From: Paraburkholderia domus
GTDB lineage: Bacteria; Pseudomonadota; Gammaproteobacteria; Burkholderiales; Burkholderiaceae
Assembly (NCBI RefSeq): GCF_905220705.1
Contig: NZ_CAJNAT010000014.1
Coordinates: forward strand, 114,989-178,988
Length of the DNA stretch: 64,000 nt
Direction: 5' to 3'
Each line of letters starts with the position of its first letter. Position 1 is the first letter of the stretch. The notes below the pieces were generated by a model that did no database searches, was not told the DNA's origin, and saw only the letters and a list, made by a program, of their open reading frames with translations. Below, one piece after another: positions 34,014 through 43,266 of this stretch. The translations under genes and the position numbers were made by a program.

Positions 34014-34559
34014 ATGAAGATAATCAGCGCAGCGCTGTTCGGCGCACTCGCCAGCGCACTCACGTTTACCAGCCTCCCTGGCTGGGCACAGAGCGCTGGT
34101 CCCACTGATCCTCAGATCGCCGCCATCGTCGTGACCGCCAATCAGGTGGATATCGACGCGGGCAAGCTCGCGGAATCGAAAACGAAGTCGAAGGATGTCA
34201 AAGCCTTCGCGCAACGCATGGTCACTGATCACACCGGCGTGAACAAGGCCGCCACCGACCTCGTTCACAAGCTCGGCGTGACGCCAGAAGACAATCCGAC
34301 GAGCCAGAGCCTCAAGCAAGGCGGCGATGCGAACCTCGCCAACCTGAAAACGCTCAAGGGCGCGCAGTTCGACCGCGCATATATCGACCACGAGGTGACC
34401 TATCACGAGAGCGTTCTCGACGCGCTGGACAAGACGTTGATTCCGGATGCGCAGAACGCCGAACTGAAGGCGCTTCTCGTCAAGGTGCGTCCGGCCTTTG
34501 TCGCGCATCTCGAGCACGCGAAGCATCTGCAGGCGGAGTTGGGCAAGAGCGGTGGCTAA
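34014..34559 (+). CDS. DUF4142 periplasmic protein
   Basis: A 181-residue protein with a signal peptide (MKIISAALFGALASALTFTS, cleavage near GWAQS) and a DUF4142 four-helix domain: VVTANQVDIDAGKLAESKTK, VKAFAQRMVTDHT, then YIDHEVTYHESVLDALDKTL. The His/Glu pattern resembles ferritin-like metal sites, but function is unknown. Good start with CAGGAG upstream. The last codons overlap the cupredoxin start (GTGGCTAA), so the two are translationally coupled. Confidence 0.87.
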   Translation: MKIISAALFGALASALTFTSLPGWAQSAGPTDPQIAAIVVTANQVDIDAGKLAESKTKSKDVKAFAQRMVTDHTGVNKAATDLVHKLGVTPEDNPTSQSLKQGGDANLANLKTLKGAQFDRAYIDHEVTYHESVLDALDKTLIPDAQNAELKALLVKVRPAFVAHLEHAKHLQAELGKSGG

Positions 34560-34929
34560 TCCGATACTTTGCGCAGCCGGACGGCGCCGGAGCAAGCTAC
34601 GCTCCAGCGCTTTTGTCCTTGCCTGCGCTTTCGTTGCGATCATGGCGATGTCGCGGGCAGGCGTTTCCGAAGCCGCAGGCACAACGTACCAGATCGTCAT
34701 CGAGCAGATGCGCTTCAATCCGCCGGTGCTCACGGTGCACCGCGGAGATCGTGTGGTGTGGGTGAACAAGGATATGTTTCCCCATACGGCGACTGGAATG
34801 TCGAAAGCGTTCGATTCACGCGAAATCGCGCCGAATGCATCGTGGAGCTACGTGGCACGCCAGACCGGCAGCTACCCGTATATGTGCACCCTCCACGCCA
34901 CGATGCGTGGCACACTGATCGTGCAATGA
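34552..34929 (+). CDS. Periplasmic cupredoxin
   Basis: A 125-residue plastocyanin/azurin-like copper protein: uncleaved basic N-terminus, hydrophobic segment (SSAFVLACAFVAIMAM), then a beta barrel with copper ligands at His (MFPHTATG) and Cys-x2-His-x4-Met (YMCTLHATMRG). It probably carries electrons or sequesters copper in the periplasm. A GTG at 34552 overlapping the previous stop is taken as start; ATG codons at 34642 or 34648 would remove part of the signal peptide. It is cotranscribed with DUF4142 and the ECF sigma factor. Confidence 0.85.
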   Translation: MANPILCAAGRRRSKLRSSAFVLACAFVAIMAMSRAGVSEAAGTTYQIVIEQMRFNPPVLTVHRGDRVVWVNKDMFPHTATGMSKAFDSREIAPNASWSYVARQTGSYPYMCTLHATMRGTLIVQ

Positions 34930-34968
34930 GGGCTGAGCAATGAGTGAGGGTGACCTGGTGAGGCAGTC

Positions 34969-35685
34969 ATGACGGAGAACGCTGAAGCACATTCAACATT
35001 TGCCGCGGACGACGAACGCGAGGTAGTCCGTCGAATCGTCGCGGGAGATCGATCAGCATTCGAATGGCTGATGCGCCAGCACAATCGGCGGTTGTATCGC
35101 CTGGCGCGCGCCACCTTGCGTGACGGAACGGAAGCAGAAGACGCGCTGCAGGCGGCGTATCTGTCAGCCTACAGATCGATCGCCGGGTTTCGTGGCGAAG
35201 CCACGCTCCTCACCTGGCTGTCCCGACTGGTACTCAACGAATGCTACGGACGCCTGCGCCGGGAAGCACGCCGTCAGAACGTGATTCCGATGGTGGACGC
35301 GAACACTCATGTCGATATCGATGCCATGACTGCGCAAGATTCCGATTCCCCAGACAAGGCGGTAGCGCGCACCGAGCTGCGAGCCTTGCTCGAGCGCAAG
35401 CTGGATGAACTGCCGGAAGTCTTTCGCGTTGTGTTTGTCCTACGTTCGGTCGAGGAATTGAGCGTCGAGGAGACGGCACAATGTCTCGACATCCCGGAAG
35501 CGACAGTGCGCAGCCGGCATTTCCGCGCAAAGAGCCTGCTGCGCGAATCATTGGCGCACGAGATCGATCTCGCCGAGCGCGACGTATTCGAATTCGGCGG
35601 GGCGCACTGCGATCGAGTGGTCGCCAACGTACTATCGCGGGTAGCCGGCGAGGATGACCAGGGTAGTAGCGCGCCGGCGATATAA
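34969..35685 (+). CDS. ECF-type RNA polymerase sigma factor
   Basis: A 238-residue sigma-70 family protein with region 2 (FEWLMRQHNRRLYRLARATL, DALQAAYLSAYRSIAGFRGE, ATLLTWLSRLVLNECYGRLR) and region 4 (LPEVFRVVFVLRSVEELSVE, ATVRSRHFRAKSLLRE). About 50 residues extend beyond region 4, longer than most ECF factors. No anti-sigma gene is adjacent; instead the neighbours encode a cupredoxin and secreted proteins, so control may be by the C-terminal extension or at transcription. It lies 39 bases after the cupredoxin gene. Confidence 0.9.
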   Translation: MTENAEAHSTFAADDEREVVRRIVAGDRSAFEWLMRQHNRRLYRLARATLRDGTEAEDALQAAYLSAYRSIAGFRGEATLLTWLSRLVLNECYGRLRREARRQNVIPMVDANTHVDIDAMTAQDSDSPDKAVARTELRALLERKLDELPEVFRVVFVLRSVEELSVEETAQCLDIPEATVRSRHFRAKSLLRESLAHEIDLAERDVFEFGGAHCDRVVANVLSRVAGEDDQGSSAPAI

Positions 35686-36061
35686 ATCGCCCCATTTCGT
35701 TGACGTCATTCGCTGTGTCTGGGCGATAGCGGGCATTCTCGCCGTGGCGGCAAGCTCGAGCGCGGAAACGCGGGCAATCAGGATCATATCGGGCATCTAT
35801 GGCACGAACTGCGGAATGCGAGGAGGCAACGCGACGCATGACCTCGCGCGTCAGTGCGACGGACTGCAGACCTGTCCGTACATCCTGCACAAGGCACTCA
35901 CGGGTTCGTCATCCAAAGGCTGCCGCAAGGACCCCAAGGATTTTCGTGTCGAATGGCGATGCACTGATACCGAATTCCACACCGCCACGCTCAGCGCTGA
36001 AGCAAGGCCGGGCAGCACACTCGTGCTGAGTTGCGTTGAAGACACCGGCCCAGGCCGATAG
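35654..36061 (+). CDS. Secreted Cys-rich protein resembling SUEL-type lectin domains
   Basis: A 135-residue protein with a hydrophobic signal (VIRCVWAIAGILAVAASSSA) and a Cys-rich domain: IISGIYGTNCGMRGGNATHD, ARQCDGLQTCPYIL, GCRKDPKDFRVEWRC, then LSC. The pattern YGxNC ... C-x-G-x2-x-C ... GC-x-K ... F-x-V-x-W-x-C resembles galactose/rhamnose-binding (SUEL) lectins and their bacterial relatives. It overlaps the sigma-factor gene by 32 bases, indicating coupling. Carbohydrate binding is a guess from pattern only. Confidence 0.6.
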   Translation: MTRVVARRRYKSPHFVDVIRCVWAIAGILAVAASSSAETRAIRIISGIYGTNCGMRGGNATHDLARQCDGLQTCPYILHKALTGSSSKGCRKDPKDFRVEWRCTDTEFHTATLSAEARPGSTLVLSCVEDTGPGR

Positions 36062-36252
36062 ACATCACCATGCAACTGCCCGCGTTTGACGTGAACGCAT
36101 CAGGATCGGACACGTTGCTCATCTGGCGAACGGCTCACGAAAGACATCAGGTGTGGGGGCGCGCCCAATGACACGTCGAACCGTATTGACCATCTCCATT
36201 AAAAGACTGATGGCGCTATCCGGGAATCGTCTTCGATTGAGATGACCTGTGT

Positions 36253-37272
36253 TCACATAAGCGGCGCGATCCGCGATGAGGCATCCATTGCCTCATTCAA
36301 CAGCCGCTCGATGACCTCGGCGGCGCTGGAGACCTGGTCGACGAGCGCTGCCGATTCGCCGGCAAAGAGCGCCATCTGCTCAAGATCTCCCACCGTGGTG
36401 CGTAGTGGCGAATCGGTGCTAAACCGGTAGATCGGCCGTCCTTCGTCGTAGGCGATCACATCGCGTGGCAGGCTGTCCGGGTGGTGTCCGAACAGGTGGC
36501 TTCCGGCTCTCCCGGTCACGCTGTTTGCCAGGACGCGCACCGGAGAGTGAGGTGGCCAGTTGATCGCGAACAGGTCGGTATAGACCGTATCGCCCGCGCG
36601 GGCGGCGAGAATGCGTTGCTTGTGATAGTCGTGCGCGAAAGACTCGTGGGTCGCGAGGAAAAGCGTACCGCAGTGAATTCCCGCTGCGCCGAGTGCGAGC
36701 GCCGCAACGAGGCCCGCGCCTGTCGCGAAGCCGCCCGACGCGACAACCGGGATGCGCACAAGCCGGGCGATCTCGGGAAGCAACGTCAGGATCCCCGTAC
36801 GCCCCCGCACATGGCCGCCCGCTTCAATGCCCTGCGCAATCACGATGTCGGCCCCCGCCTGTTCAGCGGCGAGCGCGTCCTCAAGTGAACCGACCTGATA
36901 GAGCACCTGCACGCCTGCATCTTTCGCTCGTGCGACCACGTCGGGTACGACATCCCAGAAGAAACATATCGCGGGAACACGGGCGTCCAGACAGGCATCG
37001 AGCTCTGCCGCGAGGAGAGCCGGTTCCGTCGCCGACGGGATCAGATTGACGCCGAACGGCTGATCAGTGAAGGCCCGCACCGCAGCAACCTCACGGGCGA
37101 TCAACTCAGGCGACTCGCGCACCATACCCAGCAGGCCAAATCCGCCGGCATGGGAAACGGCCGCCGCAAGCTCAGCACGCGCCGGACCGCCCATTCCCGC
37201 CGAAATGACGGGATACCGGCAGCCCAGCAGCCGGGTCAGCGGCGTAGCAAACGACGTCGCATCAACAGCCAT
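36253..37272 (-). CDS. Nitronate monooxygenase (2-nitropropane dioxygenase family)
   Basis: A 339-residue FMN-dependent TIM-barrel enzyme that oxidises toxic alkyl nitronates such as propionate-3-nitronate. Motifs: YPVISAGMGGPARAELAAAV at the start, FGVNLIPSAT, AQGIEAGGHVRGRTG with the catalytic His region, IPVVASGGFATGAGLVAALA, and GAAGIHCGTLFLATHES for FMN phosphate. Full length. It is divergent from the USP gene, with a palindromic operator between that has -10-like hexamers on both sides. The exact substrate in this host is unknown; the family also contains other FMN oxidases. Confidence 0.85.
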   Translation of the reverse strand: MAVDATSFATPLTRLLGCRYPVISAGMGGPARAELAAAVSHAGGFGLLGMVRESPELIAREVAAVRAFTDQPFGVNLIPSATEPALLAAELDACLDARVPAICFFWDVVPDVVARAKDAGVQVLYQVGSLEDALAAEQAGADIVIAQGIEAGGHVRGRTGILTLLPEIARLVRIPVVASGGFATGAGLVAALALGAAGIHCGTLFLATHESFAHDYHKQRILAARAGDTVYTDLFAINWPPHSPVRVLANSVTGRAGSHLFGHHPDSLPRDVIAYDEGRPIYRFSTDSPLRTTVGDLEQMALFAGESAALVDQVSSAAEVIERLLNEAMDASSRIAPLM

Positions 37273-37304
37273 CGGATTACCTCTTCGATTGAGGATGGCA
37301 CCGC

Positions 37305-37327
37305 ATTACATCACAAGGTGATATAGA
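37305..37327. promoter_or_regulatory. Bidirectional operator between NMO and USP/cysM
   Basis: ATCAC-AAG-GTGAT (37310-37322). TATAGA begins at its last base towards the USP gene, and TGTAAT begins symmetrically on the other strand towards the NMO gene. Confidence 0.6.
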
Positions 37328-37456
37328 ATAATTCAAATGCGCTGTGATCTCCATCGTTGTGCTGCCGCGCTCGTGAGCGACGGTCGTTCGAACGGTTGCG
37401 CATCCACCGCCCGGCTGCTGGACAGCGGGGCTTTTTGAATCGGAACGAGTGATGAT

Positions 37457-37939
37457 ATGTCTGCATTCGGGCGCATCCTGTTGTGTTACGACGCAACCCG
37501 TGAAGGGCGGCAGGCGTTACGTCATGGCGCCTCATTAGCGGAGCAGCTCAAGGCGGAAACGCACCTGCTTGCCATTCTGAATAGCCTGGTGTGGACGCAG
37601 GGGGCCGATGTTGCGTCTGCCGTGCCGTTCGATGCGCTGGAGCAGTCTGCGAGGGAGATACTCCGCGATGGAATCGAGAAACTCGCTGCGCGTGGAGTAA
37701 TCGCCACGCCCCATTTCGCGATTGGCGACCCTCTGGACCATATCCCGTTTTTTGCCCGTGAATTGAAGGCCGATCTGATTGTCGTGGGGCATCGCCGAAG
37801 CGGCCTCGTCCGGCGATGGTGGAGCGGCAAGAACGACGGGTTACTGCTGGACAGGGTTTCCTGCGCAGTACTAGTCGCTATGGATCCGGAAGACGCGGCT
37901 GGTCGCGAGCCGGTAGAGACATTATCCGCACGTGCGTAA
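37457..37939 (+). CDS. Universal stress protein family, copy 2
   Basis: A 160-residue UspA-fold protein: FGRILLCYDATREGRQALRH, ELKADLIVVGHRRSGLVRRW, and LLLDRVSCAVLVAM, then a 15-residue tail not found in copy 1. As in copy 1 (28113-28547) the usual ATP-loop Gly-Ser is replaced (SGKNDG), so both belong to one divergent USP branch. It is followed 72 bases later by cysM in the same direction and controlled by the shared palindrome at 37305-37327. Confidence 0.88.
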   Translation: MSAFGRILLCYDATREGRQALRHGASLAEQLKAETHLLAILNSLVWTQGADVASAVPFDALEQSAREILRDGIEKLAARGVIATPHFAIGDPLDHIPFFARELKADLIVVGHRRSGLVRRWWSGKNDGLLLDRVSCAVLVAMDPEDAAGREPVETLSARA

Positions 37940-38011
37940 GGGCATCGGGAAAAGCTCGTAGCCAAACGATCCGACAGCGGTGGTTTTTACACCACGCCAA
38001 TACTCTGGAAC

Positions 38012-38914
38012 ATGACCTACAGAACCATTGAAGCCGTCATTGGCAACACCTCGCTCGTCGAACTCGTTCGTCTTCCAGATGAAACGATCCGGGCGCGCAA
38101 CAACGTCATCCTCGGCAAGCTGGAGGGCAACAACCCTGCGGGTTCAGTCAAGGATCGCGCGGCGCTGTCGATGGTCAGGGGCGCCGAGCAACGCGGACGC
38201 ATACGGCCCGGCGACGTGCTGATCGAAGCGACCAGTGGCAACACCGGCATTGCACTCGCCATGGTGGCCGCACTGCGCGGTTACCGGATGGTGCTGCTCA
38301 TGCCAGAGGATGTCTCCGAGGAACGGTGTCGCAGCATGGCAGCGTATGGCGCCGAAATAATCCTGACGCCGGCCAAGGGCGGTATGGAATGCGCGCGGGA
38401 CATCGCTGCGCAAATGGAACAGGAAGGCCGGGGCATCGTTCTCGATCAGTTCTCCAATCCCGACAACCCGCTTGCACATTACGAAGGCACCGGTCCGGAG
38501 ATCTGGCGTGAAACACAGGGACGCGTCACGCATTTCGTTTCTGCCATGGGGACTACCGGAACCATCATGGGCGTAAGCCGGTTTCTGAAGGAACAGAATT
38601 CCACCGTTCAGATCGTTGGGGTGCAACCTGACGAGGGTTCGCGAATTCCGGGCATACGCAAATGGGCCGACGGATATCTGCCTGCATTCTTTGAACCCTC
38701 GCGGATCGATCGGACCGAGTCGGTGGGTCAGGCAACGGCTGAGGCCGCAGCGCGTCGTCTTGCTGCGATCGAGGGGATTTTCTGCGGAATTTCGGCGGGT
38801 GGAGCGTGCGCTGTGGCAATGCGTATTGCTCGGGAAGTTGAGAACGCTACGATCGTGTTCGTTATTTGTGATCGGGGCGATCGTTATCTATCGACAGGCG
38901 CGTTTCCAGCGTGA
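38012..38914 (+). CDS. cysM: Cysteine synthase B
   Basis: A 300-residue PLP enzyme making cysteine from O-acetylserine and sulfide or thiosulfate. The PLP lysine lies in NNPAGSVKDRAAL (about residue 45), substrate loop EATSGNTGIALAM, and phosphate-binding GTTGTIMGVSRFL; RIPGIRKWADGYLP is typical of CysM rather than CysK. Full length. It sits behind the USP gene and its stress-type operator, an unusual place for a biosynthetic gene; extra cysteine supply could support thiol repair during nitrosative stress (inference). Confidence 0.92.
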   Translation: MTYRTIEAVIGNTSLVELVRLPDETIRARNNVILGKLEGNNPAGSVKDRAALSMVRGAEQRGRIRPGDVLIEATSGNTGIALAMVAALRGYRMVLLMPEDVSEERCRSMAAYGAEIILTPAKGGMECARDIAAQMEQEGRGIVLDQFSNPDNPLAHYEGTGPEIWRETQGRVTHFVSAMGTTGTIMGVSRFLKEQNSTVQIVGVQPDEGSRIPGIRKWADGYLPAFFEPSRIDRTESVGQATAEAAARRLAAIEGIFCGISAGGACAVAMRIAREVENATIVFVICDRGDRYLSTGAFPA

Positions 38915-39279
38915 TGGGCATCGCGAGGGCTGAACTGGCGTTTCCAGCAACCTGTTGCTTCTAGCGCATGAGGGAAACGACAGCACGAGCGATCAGTTCA
39001 ACGCGTGAATGTAGCTGCCAACGCGGAATGTGACTCCGCATGCATTTCGTCTGTCAATCGCGGACGCCGATGCCGAGCCTTTCGCTCCGCTGCCGTACGG
39101 CCGCCCGTCTTCACCATTCAGGGAGGCGCGGAGGGCACGCTCAATCGATATCCCGCTTTTAATCAACGGATTTGAGGACTGACAGCCCTCAAATCCGCAA
39201 CGGTCCATTGGATCACGCCGCCCTTCTCCTGCGCACTAAGCGCCGCGACAGCGTCGGCTTGGTCCCCTCCACCTTCTTC
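38915..39279. other. Gap with an 11-bp inverted repeat
   Basis: No convincing gene. CGGATTTGAGG (39167-39177) and CCTCAAATCCG (39187-39197) form a perfect inverted repeat with a 9-base loop, without a U tract. It lies just before the DUF4148 relic and may mark an old insertion edge. Confidence 0.5.
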
Positions 39280-39571
39280 AACGCACTCCGGATGGCTTCA
39301 TCGACGCTGCTATCCGTGGCGACGTGCCTGTTGTCACGCCGGCGCCCGTTACGAAAGCACAGGTCAAAGCAGCAAGAAAGGCACAAAGCAAGCAGGCGCG
39401 CGTGGCCAAGAATGCCGAACTCAAGAAGCTCGAGCAAAACGGATAGGGACCGCAGGCCATCCCGCAGGACTACCCGCAGAACCTGATTCGGGCTGAACGG
39501 AAAGCTGCCAATCAGGACGCGGCTTCGTTGCCTCCCGCCCTGACTTTGGCGTTACCCCGCTCCGGCGATTG
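39280..39571 (+). pseudogene. DUF4148 protein remnant
   Basis: One frame reads VTPAPVTKAQVKAARKAQSK, then KNAELKKLEQNG, a TAG stop (near 39445), and continues in the same frame as PQDYPQNLIRAERKAANQDA. Both sides match the C-terminal Lys/Ala-rich part of DUF4148 proteins, so the stop is a nonsense mutation. The N-terminal signal peptide is missing. Dead gene beside transposase remains. Confidence 0.65.
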
Positions 39572-39748
39572 ACAATCGACGATTTTCTGGAATGCTACAT
39601 GTAGTAGCTCGACCCGGATCTCGGGAGCGTCAGGTTACGTCCCGCAGCTTCGCGACCTGCGTGTTCTATCGGGTGCAGGTCGGCGTCCAAGGCCGCCTGC
39701 AACCGTAACCAGTTAAAAATGTCATCCTTTGAAAAACCAAACTTAGTA

Positions 39749-40171
39749 CTACACCCATAGATATAGCAAAGCACGAGGTATGCAGCCGCGTCGCTGGTAG
39801 TGGCACTGCTGGGCGCGGCACTGATCCCTGCATCGCCATGACGACCAGGGCAAAACGCACTCGATGGAGTAAACGCCGCGCCATAGGATGCGGCACAGTA
39901 GCCGGAGGATCTCCTGCACACTGAGTGGCACCGAACCTTCAGGTGTTTTTTGCCGCGCACCCCGCAGGGTGACGAGTACGGCACGGGCGAGCAAAGCCAG
40001 CGTGATATGGCGGTGCCAGCCCTGCCCTGCAGCACAAAAACCAACCTCATCCACATGTGAGTTGCCCACCGCCGGCAGGCGTCGTGGCCGTGACGGGCCA
40101 CCCGCCAGCCGGACGTGGACAACTCGCAGCCCCTCTTCAAACCGGAGGTGACCTATCCGCTCAAAATTCAA
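39749..40171 (-). mobile_element. IS701-type transposase remnant
   Basis: The minus strand keeps the C-terminal part of a DDE transposase: HIGHLRFEEGL-like start (RIEE normally), then after a frame change GWHRHITLALLARAVLVTLR, TPEGSVPLSVQEILRLLCRI and a Cys/His/Arg-rich end. Full proteins of this family exceed 400 residues; about 140 remain, with at least two frame shifts. Inactive. Confidence 0.7.
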
Positions 40172-40269
40172 CTACGTAACCGTCCACCGCAGCGGGTTAT
40201 CACTAGCCCGGTACGGAGCAATCGTCTGATGCATAAGCGACTTCGCACCCGCTACGGTGCCCCAGATTT

Positions 40270-41484
40270 TCACTCGGCAAACAGGTCGGGGCCAAAAACT
40301 TCGTAGTTTATCCTCGCCTCCGGAATGTCCAGAGCCCTGAGCGCGTCATGTTGCGCGCGCATGAACGGGATAGGGCCACAGACATAGTAGTCCGCCTCGG
40401 GCAGCAAAATCAGGTCCTTCAGTCCGTCAAGTTCAATGAAGCCCACCCCGTCGTAGTCTTGCCCCAGAACGTCGCCGGGCAGCGGCGCCTCATAGAAGAC
40501 GACAGCTTTGAAATTGGCATACGTGGCTGCCGTCTGACGAAGCCTGTCGCGCATCGCGTGGACCGCGCTGTTCCGCGCGCCATGTACGAAGACGATCTGG
40601 CGCTGCGGATCCTGAATCGCCCGTTTGAGCATGCTGACCATCGGCGTCAGACCGACGCCTCCACTGATGAGCACGATCGGAGTTTTCGCATTGACGTCGA
40701 TGTGGAAACTGCCATACGGCGCAGCAAGCTTCACCTCATCGCCAACGTTCATATGATCGTGCAGAAGTGACGAGACGTAGCCCGGCGGCGTTGAGGCGTC
40801 CCCTTCTTCACGCTTGACTGAGATGCGGTAGGTGCGTCCATTCGGCATGTCCGACAAGCTGTACTGGCGGATCTGCTGCAATTGCAGTGAGGGCACATTG
40901 ACGGTGATACTGATGTACTGGCCTGGCTCGAAATTGACGACCGGTTGACCGTCAGACGGTTCGAGTACGAAAGACGTAATGACGCTGCTCTCCGGTCGCT
41001 TCTCTTTTACAACGAAGGCTCGCCACCCATTCCAGCCACCAACCTGTGCCGCTGACTTCTCGCGCAGTTCGCTTTCCATCCCCATCAGCATATCGGCAAG
41101 GTTTCCGTAAGCCTGCGCCCACGCCGAAATGATTTCGTCCGTTGCTGCTTCGCCCAGCACATCCTTGATTGCGCCGAGCAGATGTTCGCCTACGATCGGA
41201 TAGTGTTCGGCCCGCACATTGAGGCTGGCGTGCTTGTTTGCGATGTTCTTAAGCACTGCGGCAAGACTGCCTGGATTCTCAATGTTTTCCGCGTAAGCGT
41301 ATACCGCTCTCGCGAGCGCCTGCTGTTGCTGGCCTTGTTCCTGATGAGCCATGTTGAAGGTATTCTTCAGCTCCGGATGTGCATCGAACAATCTCCGATA
41401 GAAGCGCTCGATGATCGGGAGGCCATGTTGTGCGAGCACCGGCGCAGTCGCTTTTACAATATCTTTCGTTCTTTGTGTGAGCAT
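40270..41484 (-). CDS. hmp: Flavohemoglobin, nitric oxide dioxygenase
   Basis: A 404-residue Hmp: N-terminal globin (proximal His in NKHASLNVRAEHYPIVGEHL, distal region FNMAHQEQGQQQQALARAVY), FAD domain (RQYSLSDMPNGRTYRISVKR), and NAD domain (PIVLISGGVGLTPMVSMLKR; YYVCGPIPFMRAQHDAL). It converts NO and O2 to nitrate in the cytoplasm. A hairpin-free, 290-base leader separates it from the operator at 41774-41798, which also faces nnrS. The pairing of hmp with nnrS is common in NO-response regulons, usually under NsrR; here the operator sequence differs from the NsrR consensus I know. Confidence 0.95.
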   Translation of the reverse strand: MLTQRTKDIVKATAPVLAQHGLPIIERFYRRLFDAHPELKNTFNMAHQEQGQQQQALARAVYAYAENIENPGSLAAVLKNIANKHASLNVRAEHYPIVGEHLLGAIKDVLGEAATDEIISAWAQAYGNLADMLMGMESELREKSAAQVGGWNGWRAFVVKEKRPESSVITSFVLEPSDGQPVVNFEPGQYISITVNVPSLQLQQIRQYSLSDMPNGRTYRISVKREEGDASTPPGYVSSLLHDHMNVGDEVKLAAPYGSFHIDVNAKTPIVLISGGVGLTPMVSMLKRAIQDPQRQIVFVHGARNSAVHAMRDRLRQTAATYANFKAVVFYEAPLPGDVLGQDYDGVGFIELDGLKDLILLPEADYYVCGPIPFMRAQHDALRALDIPEARINYEVFGPDLFAE

Positions 41485-41773
41485 GAAATCCTCCTTTCAC
41501 GACCGCGCGCTCGATCACGGCACGCGGTCGCTTCGAAACCGTCGTGTGGTCTGCAGATAGCGCGACCGACCATCTGGGTCGCCCCGACGGCCCCCACAGA
41601 CAATACGGCCATACACCTGATCTATATCCGCTTAATTGAATTTATCCCGGCCTGCTTCCTGACAAAATCGGCTACTAGCCGCCAGCCTCGCGGCCGAGCA
41701 CTACCAGACAGCGACCGCGAATGCGGAGGAATGTCTCCCGCGCGCGGACTTCCGATAATCTTCTGCGGTTTAT

Positions 41774-41798
41774 TGTATATCACAACGTGATCTATGAT
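41774..41798. promoter_or_regulatory. Bidirectional operator between hmp and nnrS
   Basis: ATCAC-AAC-GTGAT (41779-41791), identical to the site at 29965. TATACA abuts it on the hmp side (41779-41774) and TATGAT (41793-41798) on the nnrS side. Confidence 0.65.
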
Positions 41799-42063
41799 CG
41801 AATACGCCTAAGGAGCGGATCGATCTCGCTGGGATAGCAGCCCATGCGAGGTTCGACGCATCGAACTTCCCAACGTTGCAATCCAGATTGAGCCGACTCG
41901 CCGACTCAATCATTGACCTGGGTCAAGTTGCCGGCGCCGCTTATGGCTTTTCATACCACGATGCGTCGCAGGAATAGCGCAGCATGGACGATTTCAGGCT
42001 GGGAGCTGCCGTTCACGCCCGAAGGCTCGTTGCGATTCCTCACAGACGCATATTTTGGAGACC

Positions 42064-43266
42064 ATGTTGAGGATTACAAAATCCGTCACAGAACTGCCAC
42101 CAACAGCCGCCGAAGGTCTTCCTGTTCTGCGCCTGGGTTTCCGGCCGTTCTATCTGGGTGGTGCGCTTTTTGGCGTCATTGCAATAGCGCTTTGGCTGAC
42201 CGCGCTGCATGGCCACCCGGTCGCAGGCTCTTCGCCTGCCATGAACGGTGTGCTCTGGCACGCTCACGAAATGATCTTCGGCTTCGTCGCCGCCATTGTG
42301 GTGGGCTTTCTGCTCACAGCCGTGCGGGCTTGGACGACGCTCGACACCCCGCGAGGCGCACCGCTGGCGGCTTTGTGGCTGCTATGGGTGGCGGGACGTG
42401 TGCTGGTCTGGTCTGGCCCGGAACCCATCGCAGCGGTCGTCGATTGCACCTTCCTGCCGGTTGTCGCCATTGTGCTGTTGCGCGTGCTGATCGCTGCGCG
42501 CAATCACCACAACCTCTTCCTGCCTGTCGCGCTAGGACTTTTTGGTTTGCTGAACGTCTGTTTTCATGGGTGGGCGTGGCACGGGCGCCCCGACCTTTCA
42601 ATACGGGCGTCTTACGCAGCGATCGGACTCGTGGTGATGTTCGTCACCGTCATCGCGGGCCGCGTGGTGCCTATGTTTACGACGAACGCCATTCCCGGCT
42701 TCCGGATGACGCGCTGGAAGGTGATTGAGACGCTCGCGGTGCCGGTCGTCTTACTGACATTCGTTGCGGATGCGGCCAATGCGAGGCCATTACTGATCGT
42801 GGCATGTGCCTGCGCTGCGGCGGCGGTCCATGGAATCAGAGTCGCCGGATGGCATTCGTGGCGAGTGGGGCCTCGGCCAATTCTCTGGATTTTGCATGTC
42901 GCCTATGCGTGGATTCCGATCGGCTTCGCGCTCCTTGCCTTGGCGGCCGCCGGTGTGGTCTCGCATTCGCTTGCGATTCACGCACTGACGATTGGAGCGA
43001 TCGGGTGCGCAATTATCGCGATGATTACCCGCACCGCGCTTGGACACACCGGGCGCCCTCTCGTTGCGGGACGATCCGAGATAGCGAGTTACTGGCTGAT
43101 GATCGCCGCCGCAATCGTACGAGTTTTCGGGCCCTGGATTGCCAGTGGCGCGACAACAATCTGGATCGACATAGCAGGCATATGTTGGTCTGCCGCATTG
43201 ATCGCTTACCTGATCAAATACGCGCCCTATCTGACGACGTCACGTATCGATGGCAAAGCGGGCTGA
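42064..43266 (+). CDS. nnrS: NnrS family membrane protein
   Basis: A 400-residue polytopic protein with about 12 spans. It carries the NnrS hallmark WHAHEMIFGFVAAIVVGFLL near residue 65, FFRPF-type LGFRPFYLGGALFG at the start, VIAGRVVPMFTTNA and ITRTALGHTGRPLVAGRSE. NnrS proteins bind heme/copper and protect cells during NO stress. GGAG lies 3 bases before the ATG at 42064; a TTG at 42055 would add three residues. It is divergent from hmp and just upstream of narGHJI, which can generate NO indirectly through nitrite. Confidence 0.9.
   Translation: MLRITKSVTELPPTAAEGLPVLRLGFRPFYLGGALFGVIAIALWLTALHGHPVAGSSPAMNGVLWHAHEMIFGFVAAIVVGFLLTAVRAWTTLDTPRGAPLAALWLLWVAGRVLVWSGPEPIAAVVDCTFLPVVAIVLLRVLIAARNHHNLFLPVALGLFGLLNVCFHGWAWHGRPDLSIRASYAAIGLVVMFVTVIAGRVVPMFTTNAIPGFRMTRWKVIETLAVPVVLLTFVADAANARPLLIVACACAAAAVHGIRVAGWHSWRVGPRPILWILHVAYAWIPIGFALLALAAAGVVSHSLAIHALTIGAIGCAIIAMITRTALGHTGRPLVAGRSEIASYWLMIAAAIVRVFGPWIASGATTIWIDIAGICWSAALIAYLIKYAPYLTTSRIDGKAG

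Noticed and set aside
41779..41791. NsrR operator in front of hmp and nnrS
   Set aside because: The site is ATCAC-N3-GTGAT, not the AT-rich ATGTATTT-type dyad expected for NsrR; the same site occurs in front of unrelated stress genes.
41913..42728. 271-codon plus-strand frame overlapping nnrS
   Set aside because: The larger part is out of frame with nnrS, which has clear family motifs; the short unique N-terminal part has no known match.
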